A stretch of DNA of 64,000 bases, taken from the NCBI RefSeq assembly GCF_004364865.1, contig NZ_SOAU01000001.1:2264001-2328000 (forward strand), given 5' to 3'. The stretch is from Ilumatobacter fluminis. Its GTDB lineage: Bacteria > Actinomycetota > Acidimicrobiia > Acidimicrobiales > Ilumatobacteraceae. The notes under the pieces are model-generated. The model was not told the origin of the DNA. It ran no database searches and saw only the letters and a program-made list of their open reading frames with translations. The position numbers and the translations under genes were made by a program. This document shows, one piece after another, positions 57,078-64,000 of this stretch (position 1 is the first letter of the stretch; the number at the start of each line of letters is the position of its first letter).

Positions 57078-58268
57078 GTGGCACGCTTCCTTCCGTTCCC
57101 GGCCATCCACTACGCGCCGAACGTCGTCCTCGACGACGTGATCGCGCCGCCGTACGACGTGTTGTCCGACGCCGACGTCGACGAGCTCGCCGCCCGCAGC
57201 CCCCACAACATCGTGCACGTCGACGTGCCGCGTGAGCGCGATGGCGACGGCCGCTACGACGCGGCCGGTGACGTGTTGCGCCGATGGCTGGCCGAGGGCG
57301 TGCTGGTGCGTGACGACGAGCCGAGCTTCGTGGTGTACCGGATGACCTTCCGTGACGCGGCCGGACGGGATCGTTCGATCGTGGGCGTGCTCGGTGGCGT
57401 CGAGGTGGAGCCCTACGGCGAGGGCGGTGTGCTGCCGCACGAGCGGATCACGCCGAAGGCGTCGACCGACCGGCTCGATCTCACCAGGGCCACCGAGGCG
57501 AACATGTCGCCGGTGTGGGGCCTGTCGCTCGCCGACGGTCTGACCGACCTGCTCACCGAGCCGGGCGAGCTGCTCGGCGAACTCCACGTCGACGGCGTCA
57601 CCCATCGGATCGAGCGGGTGACCGACGCCGACCGGGTCGCCGCGATCAGTGCATCGGTCGGGTCCGACGACGTCCTGATCGCCGACGGCCACCACCGGTA
57701 CGGCGTCGCGCAGCGCTACCGGGACGAGGTGCGTGAGGCGACCGGCCGCACCGACACGCCCGCCGAGGAAACGCTGATCTTCATCAGCGAGCTGATCGAG
57801 GAACAACTCAGCGTCGAGGCGATCCATCGCGTGTACCGCGGCATCGGACGTGACGAACTGGTCGCCGCGCTCGAGGTCGGGTTCGAGGTCACACCCGCCG
57901 GGCCGGTGACCCCGGCAACGCTGGCCGAGATGGACGAACGAGGTTGCCTGTGCCTGCTCGACCGCGACGGCTGGGGACACTGGCTGACCCCGAAGCCGGG
58001 CGCGTTCGACGACGTGCGGGCGCTCGACGGTGTGTGGCTCGAGCACTTGCTCGACGACACCGGCGCGGACGTGACCTACCAGCACGGCGTCGACGAGTTG
58101 CACACCCTGCTCGCCGGCGACACGACGGTCACCGCTGCGGTGCTGATCCGGCCCGTCAGCGTCGCCGAGATCGAGCGCACCGCCCGCGAGGGCGTCGTGA
58201 TGCCGCCGAAGTCGACCTTCTTCACTCCCAAACTCCGCACCGGCCTGGTCGTCCGCCCCCTCACCTGA
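57078..58268 (+). CDS. DUF1015-family protein
   Basis: A 396-residue protein of the DUF1015 family, recognised by RFLPFPAIHYAPN at the N-terminus, APPYDVLSDADVDELAARSPHNIVHVDVP near residue 24, GGVLPHERITPKASTDRLDL near 116 and IADGHHRYGVAQRYRDE near 202. The family is widespread and uncharacterised; some members are linked to serine kinase activity (SerK type), which shares the DGHHR motif. It is divergent from the HAD gene across 44 bp. GTG 57078 is chosen over GTG 57072 by spacing from a CACGCT hexamer. Confidence 0.85.
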   Translation: MARFLPFPAIHYAPNVVLDDVIAPPYDVLSDADVDELAARSPHNIVHVDVPRERDGDGRYDAAGDVLRRWLAEGVLVRDDEPSFVVYRMTFRDAAGRDRSIVGVLGGVEVEPYGEGGVLPHERITPKASTDRLDLTRATEANMSPVWGLSLADGLTDLLTEPGELLGELHVDGVTHRIERVTDADRVAAISASVGSDDVLIADGHHRYGVAQRYRDEVREATGRTDTPAEETLIFISELIEEQLSVEAIHRVYRGIGRDELVAALEVGFEVTPAGPVTPATLAEMDERGCLCLLDRDGWGHWLTPKPGAFDDVRALDGVWLEHLLDDTGADVTYQHGVDELHTLLAGDTTVTAAVLIRPVSVAEIERTAREGVVMPPKSTFFTPKLRTGLVVRPLT

Positions 58269-58298
58269 GCCCTTGGCCACCCGACCGGTGAGGTCGCG

Positions 58299-58634
58299 CT
58301 AGCCGGCGAGTTCGGCGGCGGCTCGCTGCAGGGCTCGGTCGACGGTGCGCTTGTTCGAGGCTCGGACCAGCTTGGTCGCCACCAGCTCGGTCCGGCTCTG
58401 GGTGACGCCGCCGGCTCGGAAGAACCGCCGAACGATGCGCCCGACGGCGACGACCTGATCGCCCGCACGCACCGTCACCGGTGCGTCGACGACCACGATC
58501 GGCACCGAGTGGGTGTCGTCGTCGAGCCTCGTGGTGACCTCGACGTTGGTCACGATCGAGCCCGACGGCAGCTCGCGCTGCTTCGGCTCGCTGGTCACGG
58601 TGCCGCACACGGCGGCCACGTTGAGATCGTTCAT
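58299..58634 (-). CDS. Short single-stranded DNA-binding protein-like OB-fold protein
   Basis: A 111-residue SSB-type OB fold. MNDLNVAAVCGTVTSEPKQRELPSGSIVTNVEVTT followed by VVVDAPVTVRAGDQVVAVGRIVRRFF matches the core of SSB proteins. It lacks the long Gly/Pro-rich linker and the acidic DDDLPF tip of housekeeping SSB, so it is probably an accessory paralogue. GAGGAGAGG precedes the ATG. The role (competence, plasmid or stress DNA work) is unknown. Confidence 0.78.
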   Translation of the reverse strand: MNDLNVAAVCGTVTSEPKQRELPSGSIVTNVEVTTRLDDDTHSVPIVVVDAPVTVRAGDQVVAVGRIVRRFFRAGGVTQSRTELVATKLVRASNKRTVDRALQRAAAELAG

Positions 58635-58675
58635 GTTGCCCTCTCCTCGGGTTCGAAGTGAGGGGGAAGCCGGTG

Positions 58676-58703
58676 TGTGACACCCTACGGCGAGGGTGTC
58701 ACA
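58676..58703 (-). terminator. Terminator hairpin downstream of fba
   Basis: TGTGACACCCT and AGGGTGTCACA form a perfect 11-bp stem with a 6-base loop, 19 bp past the aldolase stop in the direction of its transcription and upstream of the SSB-like gene. Confidence 0.65.
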
Positions 58704-58721
58704 TCGTGGTCCGGCCCGCCG

Positions 58722-59801
58722 TCAGGCGAGGGTGCCGACGTTGTTCAGCTCGGCGAACGCCTGCTTGAGGCGCTCGACAAAGGCTTCCTCGCCCGCACGC
58801 AGCCAGACCCGCGGGTCGTACTGCTTCTTGTTGGGCTTGTCGTCGCCCTCGGGGTTGCCGATCTGGCCCTGCAGGTAATCGTGCTTGTCGGCTTCGTAGC
58901 CGCGCACGCCGTCCCAGAACGCCCACTGCAGGTCGGTGTCGATGTTCATCTTCACCACGCCGTAGCTGATCGCCTCGGCGATCTCGGCGGGCGAGGAGCC
59001 CGATCCGCCGTGGAAGACGAAGTCGACCGGCATCGGGCCGGTGTCGAACTTCTGCTGGATGTACTCCTGGCTGTCGCGCAGGATCGTCGGCGTGAGCTTG
59101 ACGTTGCCCGGCTTGTACACCCCGTGGACGTTGCCGAACGCCGCCGCCACCGTGAACTTGTCGCTGACCTTCATCAGCTCCTCGTACACGTAGGCGACCT
59201 CTTCGGGCTTGGTGTACAGGTCGCTCTCGTCGGCGTCGGAGTTGTCGACGCCGTCTTCCTCGCCGCCGGTGATGCCGAGTTCGATCTCGAGCGTCATGTC
59301 CATCGCCGACATGCGCTCGAGGTAGCGCTTGGAGATCTCGACGTTCTCCTCGAGGGGTTCCTCCGACAGATCGAGCATGTGCGAGGAGAACAGCGGCTTG
59401 CCGGTCGCCTTGTAGTGCTCCTCACCGGCGTCGAGCAGGCCGTCGACCCACGGCAGCAGCTTCTTGGCGCAGTGGTCGGTGTGCAGGATGACCCGAGCGC
59501 CGTAGTGCTCGGCGAGCCGGTTGACGTGGTCGGCGCCGGCGAGCGAGCCGAGCACCGAGGCGCGGTGCGACTCGACCGGGATGCCCTTGCCGGCGACGAA
59601 CGCGCCGCCCGAGTTCGAGAACTGGATGATGACCGGCGAGTTGAGCTCGGCGGCGGCCTGCATGACGCCGTTCATCGAGTTGCTGCCGATGCAGTTGGCT
59701 GCGGGCAGCGCGAAGCCCTTCGCCTTGGCAAGGGCGAAGACCTCTTGCACCTCGGATCCGGTGATGACACCGGGGGCGAAATCGTTGCGTGGCTCGCTCA
59801 T
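58722..59801 (-). CDS. fba: Fructose-bisphosphate aldolase class II
   Basis: A 359-residue zinc aldolase of the E. coli-type class IIA. It has SNSGGAFVAGKG near residue 64, the metal ligands in HTDHCAKKLLPW near 109, ELGITGGEEDGVDNSD near 172, GNVHGVYKPG near 226, FVFHGGSGSS near 262 and NIDTDLQWAFWDG near 288. It splits fructose-1,6-bisphosphate in glycolysis or condenses it in gluconeogenesis. GAGGA with a 7-base spacer decides ATG 59801 over GTG 59807. Confidence 0.94.
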   Translation of the reverse strand: MSEPRNDFAPGVITGSEVQEVFALAKAKGFALPAANCIGSNSMNGVMQAAAELNSPVIIQFSNSGGAFVAGKGIPVESHRASVLGSLAGADHVNRLAEHYGARVILHTDHCAKKLLPWVDGLLDAGEEHYKATGKPLFSSHMLDLSEEPLEENVEISKRYLERMSAMDMTLEIELGITGGEEDGVDNSDADESDLYTKPEEVAYVYEELMKVSDKFTVAAAFGNVHGVYKPGNVKLTPTILRDSQEYIQQKFDTGPMPVDFVFHGGSGSSPAEIAEAISYGVVKMNIDTDLQWAFWDGVRGYEADKHDYLQGQIGNPEGDDKPNKKQYDPRVWLRAGEEAFVERLKQAFAELNNVGTLA

Positions 59802-59828
59802 GATCACTTCCTCGTGGATCGTGGAAAT

Positions 59829-59866
59829 GGCCGGTCGATCCGGCCGGGGGTTCGTGTTCGATCGTA
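59829..59866 (-). promoter_or_regulatory. fba promoter and leader hairpin
   Basis: Minus-strand TACGAT (59861-59866) is a likely -10. The leader of about 50 bases contains GGCCGG-TCGAT-CCGGCC (59829-59845), a 6-bp stem. Its upstream region overlaps the plus-strand promoter of the dCMP deaminase gene. Confidence 0.4.
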
Positions 59867-59876
59867 GCCAGATCGG

Positions 59877-59882
59877 TACCGT
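59877..59882 (+). promoter_or_regulatory. -10 element for leaderless dCMP deaminase mRNA
   Basis: TACCGT is followed by 8 bases and ATG 59891. It decides this start over TTG 59882, which lies in the hexamer. Confidence 0.5.
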
Positions 59883-59890
59883 TGCTGCCG

Positions 59891-60421
59891 ATGACCAGTG
59901 ATCCGAGCAGCGACCTGCCCGTCGACCAGCCGGGATCGCTCCCGGCGCGTGACGACTACTACATGGCCCTCGCCTTCACCGCTGCCCGTCGGGCCAACTG
60001 TCGGGGCCGGCGGGTCGGCGCCGTCCTGGTGAAGGAAGATCGCGTGATCGCGACCGGGTACAACGGGACGCCGGAAGGGCTGCCCAACTGTCTCGACGGC
60101 GGATGCGTGCGTTGTGCCGACCGCGACCAGTTCGAGCCGGGCACGCACTACGACCTGTGCATCTGTGTCCACGCGGAGGCGAATGCGCTCCTGACGGCCG
60201 GACGGTACGGGGCGTCGACCGACGCGACTACGGTGTACACGACCGACCAGCCGTGCTTCGCGTGCAGCAAGCAGCTGATCCAGGCCGGCGTGGAGAAGGT
60301 GTACTACGCCCGCACGTGGCGCCCCGATCCTCGAGTCGTCGACGACTACCGCAAGCTGCAGGCCCGCCTCGGCGCCGAGCACGTCCCCACCGAGTACGAG
60401 ATCGTCGACGTCGCCGGCTGA
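59891..60421 (+). CDS. Deoxycytidylate (dCMP) deaminase family protein
   Basis: A 176-residue zinc deaminase. The catalytic HAE is in CVHAEANALLTAG near residue 97, and the zinc cysteines are in DQPCFACSKQLIQAG near 120. The segment GTPEGLPNCLDGGCVRC near 58 and the N-terminal YYMALAFTAARRANCRGRRVGAVLV are typical of dCMP deaminases (ComEB-like). It makes dUMP for thymidylate synthesis. Its stop abuts the stop of gpgS with no spacer. Confidence 0.9.
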   Translation: MTSDPSSDLPVDQPGSLPARDDYYMALAFTAARRANCRGRRVGAVLVKEDRVIATGYNGTPEGLPNCLDGGCVRCADRDQFEPGTHYDLCICVHAEANALLTAGRYGASTDATTVYTTDQPCFACSKQLIQAGVEKVYYARTWRPDPRVVDDYRKLQARLGAEHVPTEYEIVDVAG

Positions 60422-61336
60422 TCAGGCGGTTCGGCCGGCTGCCGATGCGCCGCGGACGACTTCGGCGACGGGTGGGCGTTCGTCCAGGTTGAGCGCCACC
60501 TCGACCCCGTCGGATCGCCGGAACGTGGTGGCGACCTGGTGGCCGGCGCCGACCCGACCGAGCACGGTCGCCATGACCTCGGCCGCCTGAACCGACAGCG
60601 AGGTGAGCGACTGATGACGGTGTCGGCGCACGCCCACGTCGACCTGAGCGATGGCGTCGGGTCCGCACGTGTTCGCGATGTCGATGAGGAGCGCCATCTC
60701 GACGCCCCAGCCGGTCACGAACGGGAGCGTCTCGACGACGGTGCGACGGACGGCGTACTCCCCCGCCAGCGGCTGCCGGAGGTCGGTGAGCGCCGGGAGG
60801 TACAGCGACATGAGGGGGCGGGCGACCAGCTCGGTGGTGCGGCCGCCGCCGCCTTCGTCGTCGGGGCGCTCGGATGCGGCCTTCACGAGGGCGATGTCGT
60901 CGTGGGCGACGAGCGGTTCGACCAGACCGGCGACCCATGACGGTTCGAAGGTCGTCAGATCGCCGTCGAGCCACACGACCAGGTCGCCGTGGCTCGCGAG
61001 CAGGCTCGCCCACAGCACGTTGCCCTTGCCGCGTCCGATGCCGTAGCTCTCGTGGACGTCTTCGATGTGCACCACGTCGGCGCCCGCTTCACGCGCGAGG
61101 CGCGCCGTGTCGTCGACACTCCGGTCGTCGATCACGACGAGTTCGTCGACCAGACCGTCGTCGCCCATCAGCGACGCGCGGATCGTCGTCACGAGGTCGC
61201 CGATCGTCTCGGCTTCGTTCTTGCAGGGGATGCAGACCGAGACGGTGAGCGGCGCGCCGCTCGGACCGGGGGCGGCGAGCTTGGCCCGCCTGATCGCCTC
61301 GACGGACGACGCCCGGAAGGTCTGAACGCCGTTCAT
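60422..61336 (-). CDS. gpgS: Glucosyl-3-phosphoglycerate synthase
   Basis: A 304-residue GT81/GT2-like enzyme. It has SVCIPCKNEAETIGDLV near residue 32, VVIDDRSVDDTARLA near 67, VWLDGDLTTFEPSWV near 113 (the metal-binding D-x-D type motif), ALVKAASERP near 140 and TGWGVEMALLIDIA near 197. It joins glucose from a nucleotide sugar to 3-phosphoglycerate, the start of glucosylglycerate or methylglucose lipopolysaccharide. It is divergent from a FolP2-like gene, the same neighbourhood as in mycobacteria. ATG 61336 has CAGAAT 7 bases upstream. Confidence 0.88.
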   Translation of the reverse strand: MNGVQTFRASSVEAIRRAKLAAPGPSGAPLTVSVCIPCKNEAETIGDLVTTIRASLMGDDGLVDELVVIDDRSVDDTARLAREAGADVVHIEDVHESYGIGRGKGNVLWASLLASHGDLVVWLDGDLTTFEPSWVAGLVEPLVAHDDIALVKAASERPDDEGGGGRTTELVARPLMSLYLPALTDLRQPLAGEYAVRRTVVETLPFVTGWGVEMALLIDIANTCGPDAIAQVDVGVRRHRHQSLTSLSVQAAEVMATVLGRVGAGHQVATTFRRSDGVEVALNLDERPPVAEVVRGASAAGRTA

Positions 61337-61366
61337 CGGACCCATTCTGCCGGGTTGTGGTCGCAG

Positions 61367-61372
61367 TAGCGT
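61367..61372 (+). promoter_or_regulatory. -10 element for leaderless folP2-like mRNA
   Basis: TAGCGT is followed by 8 bases and ATG 61381. The 44-bp gap also holds the weaker minus-strand CAGAAT (61344-61349) for gpgS. Confidence 0.5.
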
Positions 61373-61380
61373 CGGTGGGC

Positions 61381-62154
61381 ATGTTCCTGTACGGCGTCGT
61401 CAACGCCAGCCCCGACTCGCTCAACGAAGACTCGATCGCCACCGACGCGGCCACAGCGGTCGGCCGGGCCCGTGCGCTGCTCGCCGACGGCGCCGACGGC
61501 ATCGACCTGGGCGGTCAGGGCAGCACCGACAACGCGACCGTCGTGCCGTGGCAGGCGGAATGGGACCGTCTCGCCGAGATCGTGCCGGCGATCGCGTCGC
61601 TCGGGGTGCAGCTGAGCATCGACACGTGGCGTCCCGAGGTCGCCCGTCGAGCTCTCGATGCCGGCGCCACAGTGATCAACGCTGCCGACGGCATGCAGAG
61701 CGACGAGATGTGGGAGGTCGCGGCCGACTTCGACGTGCCCATCGTGGTGCCGTTCCTGTCGGGTCCGAACCCGCGCGAGATGGAGCACGTCCGTGCCGAT
61801 CCCGTCGCCACGATGCTCGACTTCTTCGAGGCGCGACTGCGCGACGCCGACCGGTTCGGCGCACGCAGACGCTGCATTCTCGACCCCGGCACGGGCTTCG
61901 CACCGTCGGAGTGGCCGTGGGAGCAGCGCTTCATCTACCAGCGCGAGGTGTACACGCGGCTCGACGAGCTGCGCACGTTCGGGTTGCCGATCTACATCGC
62001 GATGCCGTGGAAGGAGACCGCTCAGCACGACGAGCTGCTCGACATCGTCGTGCGGCAGCAGCCGGAGTTCGGGCGCGTGCACTATCCCGCGAAGGTGCGC
62101 CGGTTCGAGGCGGCCGCCGCCGACCTCAGCGGCGGAGCTGGCCACGGGGAGTGA
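61381..62154 (+). CDS. Dihydropteroate synthase-like protein (FolP2 type)
   Basis: A 257-residue pterin-binding TIM barrel. NASPDSLNEDS at residues 8-18 is the DHPS first signature, DGIDLGGQGS near 39 the second, and SIDTWRPEVARRALDAGATVINAADG near 80 follows. Compared with functional FolP, the segments near the C-terminus (usually SRK and RVHDV) are altered. The position next to gpgS matches mycobacterial folP2, whose product lacks DHPS activity, so I favour the FolP2 reading. Its 3' end overlaps the folB-folK fusion, convergent, by 29 bp. Confidence 0.8.
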   Translation: MFLYGVVNASPDSLNEDSIATDAATAVGRARALLADGADGIDLGGQGSTDNATVVPWQAEWDRLAEIVPAIASLGVQLSIDTWRPEVARRALDAGATVINAADGMQSDEMWEVAADFDVPIVVPFLSGPNPREMEHVRADPVATMLDFFEARLRDADRFGARRRCILDPGTGFAPSEWPWEQRFIYQREVYTRLDELRTFGLPIYIAMPWKETAQHDELLDIVVRQQPEFGRVHYPAKVRRFEAAAADLSGGAGHGE

Positions 62155-62965
62155 CCTCGTCGGGCGGCAACGTGTCTCGCCACCCGTCCGGACAACGCTC
62201 TGGTGCGACCTCTTCGAGCGGCGTGAGCACGAACCGACGCTCGAAGATGCGCGGGTGCGGCACGAGGAGCTCGGGCGACGAGATCGTCACGTCGTCGTAG
62301 AACAGCACGTCGAGATCGAGCGTGCGAGGCCCCCAGTGCACGACGCGCTGGCGGGCGGCGTTGGCCTCGATTCGTTGACAGCGGCGGAGCAGTGCGAACG
62401 GATCGAGTGCCGTCTCGATCTTGACGACCATGTTCAGGTAGGCACCCTGCTCGGGGCCACCCACCGGGGCCGTCTCGAACACCTGCGACTGCGCCACGAC
62501 CCGGTCGAGTGAGTCGACGGCCAGACGCAGGAATCCTTCGCGGTCGCCGAGGTTGGACCCGAGGGCGATGATCGCCTCGTGCGGCCGCAGCATCGGGATG
62601 TCGACATCGGAACGGCGTCGGTGCAGGGTGACCGCCGTGCTCTCGAGTGCCGTCGGCACCGGCGGGCGGAGTTTGGTCACGGTGACGTCGACCGCCTCGA
62701 CGCGGTCGAACCGCAGTGTGTTGCGGGCGATCTCGTCGGCGAGTCGCTCGAGGAGCACGAACTTGTTGTCGGCCGCCATGGCGGCGATTTCGTCGGCGAC
62801 GAGGCCGTAGTTGACGGTGTCGTCGAGCTCGTCGGAAATGCCGGCCTCGGTGAGGTCGACGTGGAGGTCGAGATCGACCCGAATCGGTTGCGCCTGCTCT
62901 TGTTCGTGGGGCAGTGCGCCGATGACGGTGAGCACGCGCAGGTCCCGGATGTGGATCAGATCCAT
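62126..62965 (-). CDS. Fused dihydroneopterin aldolase / HPPK (FolB-FolK)
   Basis: A 279-residue bifunctional folate enzyme. Residues 1-118 are FolB (DLIHIRDLRVLTVIGALPHEQEQAQPIRVDLDLHVDL; YGLVADEI near 54; LLERLADEIA near 71). Residues about 130-279 are FolK (AIIALGSNLGDREGFLRLAVDSL near 134; VETAPVGGPEQGAYLNMVVKIET near 160; RTLDLDVLFYDD near 216; VPHPRIFERRFVLTPLEEVAP near 235). The two steps are consecutive in dihydrofolate synthesis. GAGAGG lies 6 bases before ATG 62965; longer frames upstream are unsupported. Confidence 0.9.
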   Translation of the reverse strand: MDLIHIRDLRVLTVIGALPHEQEQAQPIRVDLDLHVDLTEAGISDELDDTVNYGLVADEIAAMAADNKFVLLERLADEIARNTLRFDRVEAVDVTVTKLRPPVPTALESTAVTLHRRRSDVDIPMLRPHEAIIALGSNLGDREGFLRLAVDSLDRVVAQSQVFETAPVGGPEQGAYLNMVVKIETALDPFALLRRCQRIEANAARQRVVHWGPRTLDLDVLFYDDVTISSPELLVPHPRIFERRFVLTPLEEVAPERCPDGWRDTLPPDEVTPRGQLRR

Positions 62966-63037
62966 CGGTGGCCTCTCTGGTGGGTTGTGCAGTTCAAGGA
63001 TACGAGACCGTCGGATATTCCCGGGTATCGGCTCCCG

Positions 63038-63043
63038 TAGGCT
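63038..63043 (+). promoter_or_regulatory. -10 element for the histidine phosphatase gene
   Basis: TAGGCT is followed by 7 bases and GTG 63051, deciding this start over longer in-frame options. Confidence 0.45.
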
Positions 63044-63050
63044 CTCTACG

Positions 63051-63698
63051 GTGCGAACGACCGAAACGGATGCGAACGTCGATCTCGTGCTGGTCCGACA
63101 CGGCCAGAGCGAGTGGAACGCCGTTCGTCGCTGGCAAGGCACGGCCGACCCGCCACTCACCGAACTCGGCCGCGACCAGGCGAAGGCGCAGGCCGAATGG
63201 CTCGCCGAACTCGGCGACGAATGGGCGGGCGTCTGGGCGAGTCCACTCGAACGCGCCGCGCACACCGCCGCAATCATCGCCGACCATCTCGGCCTGCCGG
63301 CACCGCTCCACGACGTCCGTCTCGAGGAGGCGTACGCCGGTGAGTGGGAGGGCATGACGCCGACCGAGATCGAACGCGAATGGCCCGGCTACCTGACCCG
63401 GAACGACCGACCGCCGTCGTTCGAACCCGATCCGGTGGTGCGCGAACGCGCCTGGTCGGCGCTCGTCGAGATCGCCGACGCCGCCGTCGGACGCGGCTCG
63501 GCGCTGGTGGTCACGCATTCGGGCCTGATGCGACGGGTCTCCGAACTCCACGGGTACGGCGAGGTCGCCGTTCCGAACCTCGGCGGCTACCGCCTCGCGA
63601 CCGAGCTAGACGGCGACGGCTGGCGCGTGACCGATCTGAAGGTCTTCGAACCGCTGATCGCGTCACCGGCGCGGCCGCACCGCACCCACGTCGACTGA
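63051..63698 (+). CDS. Histidine phosphatase family protein (possible GpgP)
   Basis: A 215-residue branch-1 histidine phosphatase. The catalytic loop LVRHGQSEWNAVRRWQG is at residues 13-29, ASPLERAAHTAAII near 63 gives the second Arg, EEAYAGEWEGMT near 92 the acid, and VTHSGLMRRV near 154 the second His. The mycobacterial glucosyl-3-phosphoglycerate phosphatase (GpgP) is from this family. With gpgS 1.7 kb away, this gene is a candidate for that step, though the family has many other substrates. Confidence 0.85.
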   Translation: MRTTETDANVDLVLVRHGQSEWNAVRRWQGTADPPLTELGRDQAKAQAEWLAELGDEWAGVWASPLERAAHTAAIIADHLGLPAPLHDVRLEEAYAGEWEGMTPTEIEREWPGYLTRNDRPPSFEPDPVVRERAWSALVEIADAAVGRGSALVVTHSGLMRRVSELHGYGEVAVPNLGGYRLATELDGDGWRVTDLKVFEPLIASPARPHRTHVD

Positions 63699-63716
63699 AC
63701 GAGAGCTGCGTGGTGA

Positions 63717-64000
63717 TCAGCCGGTCAGGTCGATCACGTCACCGGGGTCGCCGAGTCCGGCACCGTTCTGCTCGTTGAGGTTGTCGCTGATGTTGTCGAT
63801 GCGGTCGCCGATCCAGTCGAACATGCTCTTCTGGGCGAACACCTGGAACGCGAACCAGGCCGCCGCGAACAACACGATCAGGATGCCGATCCGCCGGAAC
63901 CACTTGGTCGCCTTGATCGTGTACTCGCTGATCAGCGGCTGGAAGCTGTTCGCAGCCGAACGCGCTTGGGCGCCGAACATCTGGGCGGCCCGTTCGGCCT
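63717..64000 (-). CDS. Membrane protein, partial at window edge
   Basis: At least 87 residues (94 if the frame continues past the edge, since the codons before ATG 63980 are open and read AERAAQ). One hydrophobic helix (RIGILIVLFAAAWFAFQVFA) is followed by a short polar tail ending NEQNGAGLGDPGDVIDLTG. The 5' end probably lies outside the window. Function unknown. Confidence 0.5.
   Translation of the reverse strand, partial: AERAAQMFGAQARSAANSFQPLISEYTIKATKWFRRIGILIVLFAAAWFAFQVFAQKSMFDWIGDRIDNISDNLNEQNGAGLGDPGDVIDLTG

Overview
This 64 kb window is chromosomal DNA of a high-GC (by eye roughly two-thirds G+C) actinomycete-type bacterium. The order tlyA-nadK-recN-pyrG-nudix-xerD followed further on by scpA-scpB-rluB, and the gpgS/folP2 neighbourhood, are conserved actinobacterial arrangements. 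The lack of mycolate genes, together with very Asp/Glu-rich lipoprotein linkers, makes a marine Acidimicrobiia (Ilumatobacter-like) my best guess; that placement is inference. I saw no rRNA, tRNA, CRISPR, insertion sequence or prophage. Coding density is very high, many genes overlap as GTGA/ATGA/TGATG, and at least twenty genes carry a TANNNT hexamer 6-11 bases before the start codon, the signature of leaderless transcription. I used this to choose many starts.

Layout. (1) 0-9 kb: a catabolic/uptake block with a creatininase-family amidohydrolase, a metallophosphoesterase, a NitT/TauT-type ABC importer split over three places (ATPase, permease, lipoprotein), an FAD oxidoreductase, an SDR and an M20 carbamoylase-type hydrolase. 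(2) 8.7-11.2 kb: site-2-protease-like M50 protein, a purine-type phosphoribosyltransferase and a PPK2 polyphosphate kinase. (3) 11.4-17.6 kb: a complete Dpp/Opp-type ABC importer (binding protein, two permeases, two ATPases) followed by an AlkA-like DNA glycosylase. (4) 18.5-39.9 kb: a cell-envelope glycan region. It holds a GMC oxidoreductase, two NAD-dependent epimerase/dehydrogenases, a PIG-V-type mannosyltransferase, a 1434-residue AftD-type arabinofuranosyltransferase, three further GT-C-type membrane proteins, a polyprenol-phosphate-mannose synthase, a GT4 enzyme, and DprE1, DprE2 and UbiA, the enzymes making decaprenyl-phosphoryl-arabinose. (5) 39.3-50.4 kb: aroA-tyrA, rluB-scpB-scpA, a CGNR zinc-finger protein, a two-repeat PQ-loop (SWEET-like) protein, trpS, a MATE exporter, an HD-domain protein, xerD and a nudix hydrolase. 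(6) 50.4-57 kb: pyrG, recN, nadK, tlyA, a histone-H1-like protein and a HAD phosphatase. (7) 57-64 kb: DUF1015 protein, SSB-like protein, class II aldolase, dCMP deaminase, GpgS, a FolP2-like protein, a FolB-FolK fusion, a histidine phosphatase and a truncated membrane protein at the right edge.

How it fits together. The most interesting unit is region 4. UbiA, DprE1 and DprE2 would supply the lipid-linked arabinofuranose donor, AftD and one or more of the GT-C proteins would use it, and the Ppm-like synthase would supply polyprenol-phosphate-mannose to the PIG-V-type enzyme. This amounts to an arabinan/mannan envelope pathway in an organism with no sign here of the mycolate system it is normally studied with. 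The HAD-IB phosphatase next to ubiA could replace the missing phosphatase step. GpgS with a nearby histidine phosphatase could likewise make glucosylglycerate or start a methylglucose-type polysaccharide.
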